Positions 1-16,139 of a DNA stretch of 64,000 nt are shown here, one piece after another. The position numbers and the translations under genes are program-made. How positions within the stretch are numbered: the first letter of the stretch is position 1; the number at the start of each line of letters is the position of its first letter. The notes beneath the pieces were generated by a model. The model made no database searches. It was not told where the DNA came from and saw only the letters and a list, made by a program, of their open reading frames with translations. This DNA comes from Amblyornis subalaris (Eukaryota > Chordata > Aves > Passeriformes > Ptilonorhynchidae), in contig JACAXG010000012.1 of assembly GCA_018881555.1 (NCBI GenBank), forward strand, positions 8,226,980 to 8,290,979, in the 5' to 3' direction.

Positions 1-2063
1 AAGCCTTGTCATCTTCATCTGTCAGTCTGAAAAAACTGATGTACAGGTTCATTTACCTTCTGTAGGTTGCTGCGCTGTGAACACATAGAAACTTCCTTGA
101 GCAGACCTGGTGCTTATATGAGAGGCTTTAATGAAGTAAATAATGCTGAACAGCAGAGTTCACTTTTTTAAAAGGTTTTTGTACTGAATGTCACCCATCT
201 CCCTTTTTATATATTTTTCTCATACCAGCGAATAGTAGATATCACCCTTTCAGACTCTGCATTTGAGAAAAATTTAATTAGAATCACAGAATACCCTCAT
301 TTAGTCAGCAGTCTCATTCCAGTAAAAGAAAGCTTTTGTGTTTGTGAAAGCCAAGAAAAACAATGGGGAATTACCCCACTTGAGCTAAATTGACAGCTTT
401 TGCAAGAGTATCATGTTGCATGTGGTGCTTTTAGCCTGCCTGCTTAATAGATATTTGCAAATCTAAGCTCCATAGCAAAGTGGGGAAAAGGGATAGAGAG
501 GCAGATGGTAAGGTGGTATTTATTGGAGGATTATAGTGTAAATATTCATAGATATTATTGTGCAAATTTTCTGTATAAATTTTACATTTTTTAAGCTCTC
601 TTCTAATTCAGTGTAACTCTGGCTGTTCATAATGAACAACTAGCACACACAGACTTGAGGTGGCTTAATATACACAGTCTAAGCTGGACAAAAATCACAG
701 CAAGAAAACATTGTCACCCAAGGAGACATGTCAGTGGTTTGCACTGGGAGGCACTTCCTGATCCAGCACCACTTAATCTTTTGGTAACAGCCCAAAATTA
801 CTTAAATTCTAAATGTTACACATGGCTTACTGAAGCTCTGCAAGCATGTGGAATTGTATTTGTAGGAGTGACAAATGGATACCTGAGGCCTTTACGGGCT
901 TACAGACTGTGTTTTCTTCATCCTGTTTCATTTGTGGAGCTGAATTTCAAAATTTACTTTAGAGGCTTCTTATCAGTTAGGTCCTGGAACGCATTCTTTT
1001 TTTACCTAGTACTACAGCTACTATTTATCTAATGAGAGGAAGAACTGGTTTAGGTTTTGTCCTCTCATTTCCTGGAACACTGACTGTATCACAGTCTGTG
1101 AAGTGTTTGCAATGAAGGGGCACACAGACTCTTATTTTTGAAGCTGTTCTGCTTTGCACCTAGAGGTTCAGGGCAAACTGTGTCCATTTCCATGTGTCCG
1201 CAGAGTGCTGCTTGAACAAGTTGCACTGCAGGAGGAGGGCCCTCTGCCTGAGCTCCCATCTGCCTGTGGCATTTAGCCTTGTGCTTACTTTGCACGTTGG
1301 TGCCATTATGTTGCTGTGCGGGGTAGCTTCTGCCTTGATGTTCTTGCCTTCAGGATGCTTGGCAGCACATTAATACCTTTCGGGTATTTTTCATTTGTAT
1401 TCTTGGTATAGATGCCAAATTACCTACAGGCAGCTCAGTCGTTACAACCAAGGCTTAGAAGTTTGACTGTTTTGAGGTCTGTTTCACCACTGCTGTGTTT
1501 TTGGCATAGCTGACAGAGACTAAAGAATTATATGGTTCTTAGTGACTGTTTATTTTGTGATATTTTTGAATTGTTAATATTATCATTGCAGTGATGCAGA
1601 CATCATTATTAAAATGAAAGCATTTCTCAAGAGCAAATACATGAATGGGCTAAATAGAGCGCATTTTTGCACCAGTTGAACATCTTGTTGGATTGCAGCA
1701 AAAGGAGGAGTTAAAGATTATAAAAAGCATAATAGATGATAATCAGTGAAATTATTGCAGCAGCATTTGTCTCAGCCTAAAGGCTCTAATGTAAATTTTG
1801 CAAGCAAAATTTTGTCACTGAGTAGGATCCTTTTCTCAGAAACAGAATTTTGTTGGTGCTGTCTTACTGGGATCTGCATGTGTGCATGATTTGTGAGGAG
1901 CAATTGTTACGAGCTCAGTGTTTTTTCCTCACTTGCATTTCTTAACAATACCTCCATATTCTAAAAATGGCAGTACTAGGTAAAGATTTGACCTGAAAGC
2001 AGTTAAGTAGCCCGTGTCTGCAAATGATTGTTCTGGATTTGAATGGCCTTTTTTGCTTTGCAG
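1..2063 (+). other. CREB1: last intron of CREB1 (3' part)
   Basis: Intronic sequence upstream of the terminal CREB1 exon. It ends in a pyrimidine-rich tract and a tttgcag acceptor at 2061-2063. The preceding exon, which should end in the bZIP basic region (residues ...LMKNR), is not in the window, so the intron is at least 2.06 kb long. A 125-codon open frame at 655-1032 has no recognisable domain and is treated as chance. I see no RNA gene here and no repeat longer than a few bases of CR1 similarity. Confidence 0.85.
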
Positions 2064-2208
2064 AGAGGCAGCACGTGAATGTCGCAGGAAGAAAAAGGAG
2101 TATGTGAAATGTCTAGAAAATCGAGTGGCTGTGCTTGAAAACCAAAACAAGACACTGATTGAGGAGTTGAAAGCACTTAAGGACCTTTACTGCCACAAAT
2201 CAGATTAA
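2064..2208 (+). CDS. CREB1: CREB1 terminal coding exon (bZIP leucine zipper), partial gene
   Basis: Last coding exon of cAMP-responsive element-binding protein 1, a nuclear transcription factor that binds CRE (TGACGTCA) sites as a dimer. The exon enters in phase: its first base completes an Arg codon. It then encodes 47 residues, starting EAARECRRKKKEY and ending LKDLYCHKSD before TAA at 2206-2208. Visible parts are the C-terminal half of the basic DNA-contact region (RECRRKKKEY) and the whole leucine zipper, with Leu every seven residues in CLENRVAVLENQNKTLIEEL. The basic region and zipper residues look identical to what I know of mammalian CREB1. CREM shares this zipper architecture, but the exact C-terminus and the METTL21A/CCNYL1 neighbourhood favour CREB1. 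The rest of the gene (Q1, KID and Q2 domains) lies to the left of the window. A Met codon at 2014 lies upstream of the splice acceptor in the intron and is not a start. Confidence 0.97.
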
Positions 2209-5200
2209 TTTTGGATTCTCATTTTCACTTGTCCAGGTGGGATAGAGACTGATTCTGGCTATACCCAGAAAGACAAAGTAAACTTTTTATTTTCTAAACA
2301 TTTCTTTTTTTCTATGCGCAAAACTGCCTGAAGCAACTACAGAATATACTTCATCTGTGCTTTGCATCAAACTGTGAATGTTCAAGTACTTGCCTCCACT
2401 TCTCCCCTTGCAAGATGAATTTCATCATCAATCTCAGCGTGAAGAAGAACAGGCTTCTTTCGCATCTCCCCATCCTCTTCAAGGAGTAACAGTGGTCACT
2501 TGGGAAGTTACTGTGGGGAGGGTCTTTTTGTAAAGATGTTAAGAATTTGTGCTGAGCTCTTTCCATTGCCTTAGAGACAGAACCACCCCAGCCTCTTGGT
2601 CCAGAGAACTGTGGGCCACGTAGGTGGAGCATGCATGGTACAATGAAGAAGCAGTGGTTGCCAAATTGGTTTCACGTATTCATTATGAACTATACAAATA
2701 CACAGCTAAGCAGCATGCCAAAGGTGCTTCACTGTCACGTTCTTGGTCTGGAGGTAGATACAAACTAGCCCAGGAGGGGTTTGGATTTGTAATCTGTATT
2801 AAGCCCTCCTGGACTAGTAAAACCTTCTCCATACCTCAGAAAAAAATGCATTGAAATGAGCTTCACTGGTCAGTTGTTGCTTCTCATAGCTTATGTGTGC
2901 AAATGTTCAGCATTCTGAATGCACACCAACTTCATAGGATATAGGTTGGGAAATGATATTTGAATGGGAAAGAAAATAAAAAGAATACAATAGTGACGTT
3001 CTGAAAACAGTCACATAGTAAGCAAGGGTAACCCATGAAAGCACTACCTATTTGTATGCAGAACAACTAAGCAGTTGAAGCATGGCCAACTCCACATAAG
3101 TACTCCCTGATGACAGTATGGTCTGTGTCCCAAGTCCTCTCAAGCAATGAGGTTGTTTCTATTTCCCTACCACTGTCTTATGCAATGGAAATTATTGTAC
3201 TCGGTGGAAGTATCAGCCCAGTTTGCTAAATTCTTTTTCAAACTTTGAGGCTGCCTTCCATACGTAAATTAAGTTGAAGTATGACAACTATTAGGACAAC
3301 CTCAAAGAGGTCCATTAAAGAGGACTTCAAACACAAATATTCCAACTCCTGCTTCACAAGGGATGATACGGATTATTTGAGCCTGGCCAGCCAGGTTCGC
3401 TAAACTCTTAATTTATTTGGGGTATTTTTTCATGTAAAGGGTCAGATTTACTGAGTAATTTATACCTGCAACTAAAATTACTCATGTGCCTCAGATGTTT
3501 GCAAGATTTTTTTTGTGTGTGCACTGAGGAACTGTGATCTTTCCCAGATTTATGTTGTTAAAAAAGGTAGTTTGTGTTTAAAAAAACCTCTGTACTAAGC
3601 ATTAGGACTTCAAAAGAATCATGCTCAAAAGGAACCAAAAAAGAACGTCAAGAGGTTGTCAAAAAGAATCACGTGGGGTTTATGTAACTGGCCCTCTGAA
3701 GCCAGTCTCTCGGTATGTTAACTTGGGTCACTTGATGGAGTAAATTTACTATGGGCTTCTGGTCAAACTTACAGGTATAGAAACATACGAATAAGGCTCT
3801 GGTCTGTACTATTGCCTTGCCTAGCAGAGTATTAGCTAATATTTTTTCCCATTCACTCTGTCTGTTTTTAAGATAAATTTCACACACAAGCTTCTAAAAG
3901 ATTATACAATCAGTGTGACATTATACAAAAAATATTTGGAAGACTCTGGGCAGTTGAGTCTCAAACACCTAAGCAGTATTAAAAGTTCTAGATTTCTTGT
4001 TTGAGAGGGCATTCAGTTTCCAAGAGACTTAATTTAAAAGGAGCAGGGTTAAACTTACGGCATTATTGTTAAATCTAGAGTTATCAAGAATTTCAAATTA
4101 CATTTGTATTTCAAGAAGAGAACATAAGTATCAGAAATATGAAATAATTCATTTTCACAAGTTTTGCGGGGGTTTATAAATGGTCTATTTTTATCTGCCA
4201 TAGAGAGTTGATTTTTGTGTTTTTATTTAATGGGAGATGAATCTATTAGTTTAGCAATGCAAATTTAAAGACCCTAAATTCTCAGCAATGCTTTTATAAA
4301 AATGATTCTTAAAATCAGTGAATACAAATACATACAAATACATAAAACAGTTACATTTTCCAGAACTAGTACTGAAGTAGAAATGTTGATAATGCAGGAG
4401 TCATTCTTGTAAAAATGAAGTTCATGGTGGCCTTATTTGCAATTACATGGAACGGTTCCTCCAGCTTTGAGAAACAGAGAAAAGGCTGTATATGCCCACT
4501 TTAAGGCTGTTTCTTTTGTAGAACATCCGTTTGCAAAAACGTGAGGTTGTGCTGTGAACCTGAGCAAGGCGAGCTGGGCTCTGAGAGCTGTGTCTGGTGG
4601 GTAATGAACACTGTCTAGAGCTTGCTGATAGTCACTGGGCACAAAGCCTGGGAGCTGAATGGGCATGGGAGCCTAAAACAGTGTCCAGGTGGGGTTCTCC
4701 TAATACAGATTTGGTGCAAATTTGTGTGGCAGTGAGAGGAGAACTGTGTTACAAGTTTGTCTGTGTGGTCTGCAAGTGGTCTGTAGTGGTTTTAGCCTAG
4801 TCTTCATTAGCAAATAAATTTTCACTAAGAAAAATAATGTTATTTGAAAGTACATAGGGGTTTACAAGAATCTTTATTTTTATTTATGCTGCACTGAGGA
4901 TTTAGGGACATAAATTTATTTAATGGAAATTATAAATGACAGTAATAAAAAATGTATTAGACCAAGTACAGGGCTGGCTAGGCTACCCATACATGCTTTA
5001 CTATTCATATTGACCCAAAAAGGGAAAGAATATGACACAGGAATCCATTCCTGTGTTATTTAACAAGTAGTGAGGTTGGGGTAATAAGCTTCTATAAACT
5101 AAGGCCATTTGGAAGTAGGATGGAAATTATGCTGACAAGGGGGAGGGAGGATTAGTTTTATGTCTCACGGTTGTGAGTTTTCAAGAACTGATAGCCTGTT

Positions 5201-5384
5201 TTACCTGAAGAGAGGGTTAGAAAGGGCTAGATCCATTATGTTCATAATAAACAAGAATTGGTTTGAAATATAATTTTTGTAATGTCATTATTTTGCAAAA
5301 CAACAGCACCAATCAGGCAGTTAAGATATTGTCAAAGGTGCTCTTTTAATTTAGATATTCTTGGAAAATACATATGTATAATAT

Positions 5385-5430
5385 ATGTACATATATATAT
5401 ATATACACACAGTATATAATCTACAGCTCT
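5385..5430. repeat. TA-rich microsatellite
   Basis: Alternating purine-pyrimidine tract with a core of (AT)n at about 5391-5405 and a short ACACAC extension. It lies in the presumed CREB1 3'UTR. Confidence 0.75.
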
Positions 5431-5498
5431 GAGAGCTTTTAAGTCAGGAATGCTGAGTATTATAGTATATGGAGGTCAGAAAAAAATTTTTACTTTTC

Positions 5499-5566
5499 TG
5501 TGTGTGTCTGGGTATGTGTGGGTGTGTGTGTGGGTGGGTGGGTGTGTGTGGAAGCTCCCCCCCCCC
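5499..5566. repeat. GT/GGGT-rich tract followed by C10
   Basis: A plus-strand run of TG, TGGG and GGGTG units at 5499-5550 is followed after six bases by ten C residues (5557-5566). If the CREB1 3'UTR extends this far, the transcript would carry a GU-rich element next to a C run. The G-rich part could form a quadruplex and the two parts could pair with each other. Confidence 0.75.
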
Positions 5567-5727
5567 AGTAGCTCTGGGCTGCGTTATTGTAGCGCTTATT
5601 ACTGATTTGTTTTGTGCTGTTTCTCAGTTATCCATTTTCAAGAATTTTATTTCATCTTTCATGGCTTTTGTGAGGTTTGTTTTTTATTGATGAAGATTTT
5701 TGAAATTATGTAAACGGTTGTTTTACA

Positions 5728-5743
5728 ACCACCACCACCACCC
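5728..5743. repeat. (ACC)n trinucleotide repeat
   Basis: About five perfect ACC units, in the presumed CREB1 3'UTR. Confidence 0.7.
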
Positions 5744-8481
5744 AGAATAATTCACTTTCGTGCTTTTTCTCTTTGGCAGCTATATATCAAAGGCAAAACA
5801 TTTGGAAAGGTTGTTAAGGTGTTATTTTCTAAAGGAACCACTGGTAAGACTTCTGTTTTCCTCCTGGGGTAGTGGCGATGCATTTTTACTTAGGCAGCAG
5901 TTTCACCAGCATCAGGTAGTTTCTGGCACCATTGCTTGTATCCGAAAGCACAATTGCATCCTGTCGTGCTCGTCAGGACTGTTCAGACACCTGTAGTTCT
6001 GGCTATCTTGTAGCTGGCATTTGCATTGTAGAACACTGTCTTCTCCGGTACTTGTATGTTGGTCAGAAAATTGGTGGGGTGTTTGGAATCATTAAGAGGC
6101 TCAGGAAAAAAAGATAGATTTAATAAGGAAAAACAGCCCTGATAGTTTCTGACCTAAATTTGTACCACAGTGTTTTTATTTAAATGTGGGCTTCCAGTAA
6201 ACTGCAGCAGCAAGTAGTCATCTGTTAGTGAAAACTGGCCCCTGCTTTTTTATTCTGTTTTTTTTTTTTAAATGTATAACAGACAGATAGTGCTTTTTGT
6301 GGGATAAAGACAAGTCTCCCCATCCAAACAAGTTCAATATCAGTGGTTGCGAATCTGTGACATAGAGGATTTAATTAGTTTTCTAAGACCTTATTTTTAT
6401 TGTCATTTTTTCACCCTGGAGCCTGGTTAGTGATGTAACGTTTGCCAATGATCCAACCACAAGGTCATGTATTTATTTTTGTTACACTGTGTTCTTTGTA
6501 AGTGTTTAACTAAAATGTGCACTTTTAAAAAAAAAAATAAAAAACCCAACAAAACACAGAGAACAAAAAAACTAAGATCAATTGGGTTTGCTTGAGAAGC
6601 TTTCTGGCATAATTGTTGTAATGCTGCTGCCTGCACACAAGTCACTCCTCTTTGCACAGCAGTTGACTCCTTTGCTAATTTAACTTGCAGATCAGCACCT
6701 GGTGCCCAGCAGGCATTGCTTCAGAAGGGCAGGAGAACTGAAGGGGCAAGAATCAAGTGTGTGGTATCTCACAGCAGTATGTACAGGTTGGATGTGAAAT
6801 TATTTTTAGAGTAGAACTAGTTCAGTGATCCCACGTGGGAAAGAGAGGTTAATTTGGAAGGAAAGCCGAACTGTTTCTCAGCCACTTTATTCCCCTTTTT
6901 TAAATTTGAGATTTGTCTGATGATTTTACAAGTTGCATTCCAAGAAAATAAATCAAAAGGCTTTCCAATAATCTGACACCAGGAAGTAAAGGTACGTTGA
7001 CAATGTGTCACCCTGCTTTAACAGAAAAGAGCACAACCACCTTTCTTTTGCAGGAGTGATAATTTAGCTATAACCCTGAAGTCTGTCACTGTGAGCAGGT
7101 TTTAAAAAGCATACAGTACATTGATGGTTCTCTGTCGTCTGCCTGGGAACTCATTTTCCTGAGCTATGTTACTTGCTAGCTGTAAACCACACTGATTTTG
7201 CAAAAGCCTGAATGTATCATGAAGCTCAGTTGGTCTGGAAGGAGCCAGACTGGTGAAGAGAGGCTGCTGAAATCNACCTACTGTGTGCTTATGACAGGTT
7301 CAGGTCTGTGAATAGGTATGGCTTAAGTCTGTACATCCATGGGGGAAAGGGACCAGATCCAGGTGGTAAAGAGGGTTTGCATTTCAAGTGTTTTGCCTTG
7401 GAATGTGTTTTTTAAATGTATTTAAGCTGTGGCCTGCAAAGAGACGTGCTTGGGCTAGTTTGCGTAGCACAAATTGGAGAGAGTGACCTGTTTGCTTTCT
7501 GGCGCTGCAAGTGCAGGTTTGTGACTTGCTGTGTGGTGAGTTCAGGGCTGGCTTTCAGCAGGAGAGGGAGGAGCAGTCATCTGTTCTCAGGAGCTGTGTG
7601 CTGGCAGGGAAAGGGCCAGGGACAGGCTGGAGTGACCCACGGTTGGTGGACTCTGTAACCTGAGCATTTACTGCACTCATGACTTGAGCAGTTGGTTCAC
7701 TCAGCCTCAGCTATGTATTTCTCTAAATTAGGGGATAGCTGAGTGAGAGCACAAGGAAGGAAGGCCTTGAGCCAGTTGCTTATCTGGAAATGGACACTCT
7801 TAAGAGCTAAGGATGTTCAGGTGCTCTCCACAAGTTGTGTTTTATCCAGGTGCCACTCCATTTTTTGTGTGTGTAATTACATTTATTTATATTAAAACAT
7901 TAATTTTTAAAAGTTCTAGAACTTCAAGTTTATATGAGATTTGAAACTGTGCTGCTTATAATGGACTTCTTGGGATGGGAACAGGGCAAGAAGAGGTGCT
8001 AGTTGGCAGCCAGCCCCTTCACAGTTGTTCACTGGTTGTTCACTTCAGAAATTAGTTGTTTGTACTCTGGATTTATAATTTGAAATTGTTTTGAAACAGT
8101 GTTTTTCAGGGAAGCTTCCAGAGCGAGGGTTTTAGTCTCCCTTTGGAGTGTAAGCAGGAAAAAGTATGTTCACCTCATCTGCATTTCTGATTCTTTACCC
8201 AAACCATATCAGCACAGAACAGGGTATTTGAGCTTGACTCCCACATAGTTGTGGAACTTAAAAGACTAAATGAAAATCCATTCTTGGGGGAAAATAAGTT
8301 CTTTTTTACATCTCCCCAAAAATCTAGAAACATCCGTGTTGTGTTCTGTTACCTTTTTTTTGACTTTTTTTTTGTGCTTTATCTGTGTTTAAAAAAATTG
8401 TACTGGGTTATAATGCATTTTATTAACACTATGTACATATTAGCTGCTTTGTGTTTCAGAATGGTAGTAATTGNTTTGTAT

Positions 8482-8487
8482 ATTAAA
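8482..8487 (+). terminator. CREB1: candidate distal CREB1 polyadenylation signal (ATTAAA)
   Basis: ATTAAA hexamer followed within about 30 bases by TG-rich sequence, the usual arrangement of a vertebrate cleavage and polyadenylation site. It is the last good plus-strand signal before the sequence becomes GC-richer. Proximal AATAAA hexamers at 2975 and 4813 could give shorter isoforms. Confidence 0.4.
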
Positions 8488-8520
8488 GTGATTCTTGTGA
8501 ATTTGTGAATTATTGTCATA

Positions 8521-11500
8521 AAGAAGTGCTTTTTCTTACTGTAACCTTTGTGGTATAAACTGTCATAACTCCCTTTTTACACAAACATTTATGTGCAGTC
8601 ACATAAACATGCTTTAAAAAACTCTACAAAGTCTCTTTTTTGAGCAGGGTAAATTGCATTTACATTAATTTAGTGGCAAACGGTGGCTAGATAGGAATAT
8701 GGGAAAAGGCATATTTTGAGCAGCCTGTGGTGTCCTCTATGATCTGTGGCCTGCTCTAAGTATTCATGAGGTATTCTCCCCAAAGAGAAGGCTTTTTTAA
8801 TCTTAATTGATTTAGATTAGTGAGAGGTTAAGACCTCAAAAACAAAATTTCTTTTCCTCTTGGTATTTTTAAACCTGCTTTCCAGTATCGATTCTGGTGG
8901 CAGTTAGTTCTGTTGTTTAATAATGTCTGAAAGACTTATGCCTTTCACAGTTTAAATATGCTGCATGTTTCACTTTTAAGCAGTCCTGTAAACCATGTAC
9001 TACTGATCTTAATAACAGAACAGAAACAGAAGGCAGCAAACACTGCGACCCTATTATGTAATCTGCAAGGCTGGATCCAAACACTGGGATGAAAGCCAGG
9101 AGAACAAATTCGGCACTGAGGTAAACACACCTCCAATGAAATCAAGAGGAAGCAGTAAGGTCAGCTCATTACAGCTGGGATTTTGTGGTTTTCACAACTG
9201 AGTGTTTTCATAATGCCATTCACGTACTTGCTCAGAAAAATCTACAGTAATGAGGGAGAATCCCAAACAGGGGTTAGTCCCTGAGATAAAAGTGCAGTTT
9301 GGCTTGAATTTTGCACTGAAAAGAACTGGGTAACATAGATCCGTGTGCAGTCAGTAGGTCAGCTGATAAACCTGGTTGTTCTGACGCTGCTGCACCTTGA
9401 AGCTCTTTGTCCATAAGATGCAGGGCTGAATCTCATACTTGGTGTGACATCAAACATTACATGAGTTGCAGTGACATTTCAGAAGAGTTTGTTCCCTTGC
9501 AAAATGGCATGTTTCAGGGATGGTTTCTCAGTCTCACAGCATGGTCATGTCTTACCTGGTCACTTTCCTGTGGCTTGGACCCACTCCCTAGAGTGAGTGA
9601 ATTTCTCAAGAGACTATTTGTGCATTGCCCCACTACGCAGGGACCCATGCCCAAACACATCCTTCCTACAGATGAGCTCACGTTACAAAACAGGACCAAT
9701 GCAATGGAACCACCCAAAGGAGAGTGGGATTCTCTAGTGCTGGGATGAACAGGGTGACAGAAAGTGCTTGGGCAGGATTTTGGTGTAATTGCCAAACACC
9801 TGCTGAAGCATTGCCATGCATCATCTCACACTAGAGCAGGAGCTCAGCTGGGACCCGTGGGTTGGGACACTGGAGTTTGCAGATGTTGTTGCAGAGGGCT
9901 GCTCTCTGTGCTCACTCACCAGTAGTTACATCTCTGCTACTTCTGTCGTGTGTGTCTGGTGTGATTGACTCCCATCCTGATTCACTCCCGACCTCTCCCT
10001 GAAGGTAAGTGTGACGGGAATACAAAACACCTGCAAAGCCCAGCGTGGAACAACAGAAGGCAGTGCTCACTGCCTGGTGCACGTGGGTGTTAGCACTGCC
10101 CAGTGGGAATGGACTGTAGGTTTTGGCTGAGTTATGTTCTCAAGGTTGATGCCTGCCCCTAAACATTGTAGCTTTAAAGGCAACCACAACTCACATGCAT
10201 GTGGTCATGGCCTAACTGCAATATTCCTGGATCTGGTTCCCTATATCTAACAGCACCAGTCAGAGGAGGTGTCGCCTTGAGGGGGTGCCACTTGCTGGGC
10301 TGGGGAGGGGCCACCAAGAGCTCAGCTATGCAGGTCAGGGACAAGGCACTCACCTGAGCTGCCAGTGCCATCTCATGCTTTTCTCCACAAGTGTTTATTT
10401 ATGGGCAGCAGCATCGCTTCAGCCTTCAAACATACTCCCTCGGTTTTGCATAGAGCCGCTGTGTAACAGCAGCACAGCAAAAGAAGCCAAGCCTAGTCTC
10501 TACTGGCACATGCCTACTCAGGCAGGATGGCTGTGGGCTGTAACAGCAACAACGGGAAATCTGACACTATCTTCACTGACACNGAAATCTTAACAATTAG
10601 AAAGAGATGGAATTAAACTGATTTGTTTTAAACGTACAAAACCGTTTCTATCATCAAAGCAAGGCCTGGGGCAAAGCCCCCTTCTTAGAAGTGTGTAGGT
10701 TGCTGCACCAGGCTTTATTCTGTGCTTTATTCTGTGCTATATTCTGTGCTATATTCTGTGCTATTTAAGCAGGCTTTTCAGCGTGTTCCTGCTATGGCAA
10801 CAGTGCAAGCTGCTATGGCTGTCAGTACTGCAAGCTGCAGCCTCTTGCGAGCGCCGGGCACTGTCAGGCTTTCCCCACAGAAAAGTTCTCTTGGCCACTC
10901 ACAAGCCCAGGCACCAGCACACTGCTTTATGCCAGCTCCAGCCCAGGGGGATCCTGAGGTACAGATGCCCCTAATGCCTAATCACAGAGCTTGGAAACAA
11001 GGGAACACCAGTGGGGAGGAAAGGGAAGAGGAGAGGTGAGAACTTAGAGCCACACTCTGAAAACTAGAGCCAGAGAAAGTGGGGAGAGCTCGTAATTCTT
11101 TTCAACGATTGCTCACCCACCGCATAGGACAGAAGAAGCTACACCTGACACATTAAAGCTCATCTCATGATCTGTTTTCAATTAAAGGTGCTGTCTTCCT
11201 CCCCCCAAACAGACTTTAACTGGTTTCAGGCTGCAAATCCCCAGCCAGCTGCCTAAGTACTGTTTTAGTGACACCCTGTGGCTTCTGAAGATACTGTTGT
11301 AGCAAGTGCTTCAGAACAGCAATTCCCAGGCCGAGTCCCGAGCCAAGCAAGGAACTTTACTGAAAACGTGCAAGAGACGTGCCAGGGATGAAGCACAAAC
11401 CTTAATGATAAATGTGTCATTTCCAGATTACAGTCAGCACAGCACTTCTGGACCACCAACCAGGAAGTATGATGGGAGCAGAAGTCACAAAAAGTTCCAA

Positions 11501-12400
11501 AATGTCCATGGCCCAAAGCAGCTGCTGCTGTTCGCTGTTGCCAGTGCCAAAGACATGCACATGCTTAAAGTCTGAGCCTGACCTGAGGCTTTTTGAGTTT
11601 AAGGTTAAAGCAAAAAAAGTTCCACATCCACAAAAAAAAAGGTAGTAAAGCAATTCCTGCTGTTAGTCCATTGTTTTCATCAGTTTCGTTCTTCCACCAC
11701 TAGAAAGAGAAGGAAGTCTGCTGCTTGTGTGAGCCACATTCCCGGATCTTCTGGGATAAACACACAGATGTGTTTTACAAGCTCAAGGTATGAAATCAGT
11801 TGCTTAGAACAGCATCTTAACTACCACTGTGCACTGAAAGCACACTGCTATTTAGAGACTGCCCCAAGGTCCCAAGTAATGCAGGAATAAGTATTTCCCC
11901 TGCTGCAAAGGCTTTACAGAGCACCCTCCTCTCCTAAATAACGGCTCTCAGAGACAGAGGGAGCACAAACAAAGGCAGAAAGTAGAACATTATCTAGCAG
12001 TACTTTGAGAGTCAAGGACTGATTTGATAATTTAAAGAACAGTTTGAGCCTCCTTGTTGCACTTTCCCTGCTGGCACATGAGCATGTGGATCTCCTCCAA
12101 GGAGCCTTGATCTGTGTGAAGGAGACTTGTTAGGGACAACCCATGAACCTCAAATGCTTCGGTACTGCAGGCATAGCCCCCATGCTTGCAAGTCAGGTAA
12201 AAATACCACTGATTTCTAAGATGCCTTACTTGGCAATCCCTATTCCCAGTGCCCCCTTCAGATCTTGTTCTTTGTTTCACTGTGCCTCTTCAGCAGTGAC
12301 AGCAATAGAACAATTTTATAGCATCTGCCTTTGTTTCTTTTTGCCCTTTTAAGTGGTTTCTTTTACCACAACTTACAGAAGATCTGAAGAGTTAAAGCAT
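8521..12400. other. intergenic region between the convergent CREB1 and METTL21A genes
   Basis: Spacer between the proposed 3' ends of CREB1 (+) and METTL21A (-). Its short open frames (for example 9407-9748 and 11265-11653) overlap on both strands and show no family features. The only structured element I see is the 12-bp minisatellite at 10713-10765. Either flanking 3'UTR may extend further into it than I have drawn. Confidence 0.6.
10713..10765. repeat. 12-bp minisatellite, about 4.4 copies
   Basis: Four successive 12-base units: two read ctttattctgtg and two read ctatattctgtg, and a partial fifth starts at 10761. The only difference between unit types is one base, so the array is young or homogenised. 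It produces an unreal repetitive peptide (LYSV units) in one frame. Confidence 0.9.
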
Positions 12401-12838
12401 TTAGAGCTGGAGTATTAGCTTTTATTTCATCCACTCTTACTTTTCTAGAGTTGAGGAAGTGATAAAGGGAAAAGACTCCACTGTAATTTACTTAAGTTTC
12501 CCCCAAAATTAAGTGTGGTTTGATTTTAAACAACAGACGTTTTGATGACAATTTTGATGCCTGGAGATTTCTGCAAATTAAATCAGTTGCAAAAATTACA
12601 TTTGATAAAAGGTCAGTGGAACACCCTATACAACTCTATTCATAAATGAAGCTGAGGTTCAATATGCAGAACAGAAGTACAATCCTTGCTGTATCAGACC
12701 AAGTGATCAGACAAGACCATCAGAACAAGAAGCCAGTGAAATAACACAACTGCAACTTTATGCTTAGGAATGAGTGTATTGAGTAGAAACAAAGGGGAGA
12801 ATTGAACACCATCAGTGGCTTATTAACAAAGCATAGAG
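12400..12838 (-). other. METTL21A: probable METTL21A 3' untranslated region
   Basis: Sequence between the stop codon of METTL21A and the first canonical minus-strand AATAAA. It is AT-rich with no coding signal. The boundary is inferred from the polyadenylation hexamer only. Confidence 0.5.
12421..12426 (-). terminator. METTL21A: probable METTL21A polyadenylation signal (AATAAA, minus strand)
   Basis: TTTATT on the plus strand reads AATAAA on the minus strand, about 410 bases after the METTL21A stop codon. It is the first canonical signal in that direction, and GT-rich sequence follows further downstream on the minus strand. This predicts a 3'UTR of roughly 430 nucleotides. A further AATAAA (minus) near 10393-10398 could serve a longer form. 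Confidence 0.5.

Positions 12839-16139
<3,301 letters not shown>

Larger units (their letters stand above)
2209..8520 (+). other. CREB1: probable CREB1 3' untranslated region
   Basis: AT-rich sequence without plausible coding frames follows the CREB1 stop codon. CREB1 3'UTRs in other vertebrates are several kilobases long, so a long UTR is expected, but the end given here is an inference. Possible proximal polyadenylation signals (AATAAA) lie at 2975-2980 and 4813-4818. The most convincing distal one is ATTAAA at 8482-8487, followed by TG-rich sequence (ttcttgtgaatttgtgaatt). An AU-rich stretch with overlapping ATTTA motifs lies near 7880-7892. A GT-rich tract and a C10 run lie at 5499-5566. 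These are typical 3'UTR elements but none proves transcription. Confidence 0.5.

Noticed and set aside
290..310. Short agaatcacagaata motif resembling a CR1 tail
   Set aside because: Only about 14 bases match and no neighbouring CR1 block follows, so it is not supportable as an element.
655..1032. 125-codon plus-strand frame in the CREB1 intron
   Set aside because: No recognisable domain and no match to a CREB1 exon; the AT-rich composition is typical of intron.
2014..2063. Apparent start codon upstream of the CREB1 bZIP exon
   Set aside because: The Met lies before the tttgcag acceptor, and the first 16 residues are intron-derived and unlike CREB1.
9407..9795. Frames of 113 and 93 codons on opposite strands
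   Set aside because: They overlap each other in intergenic DNA without any family feature or start context that stands out.
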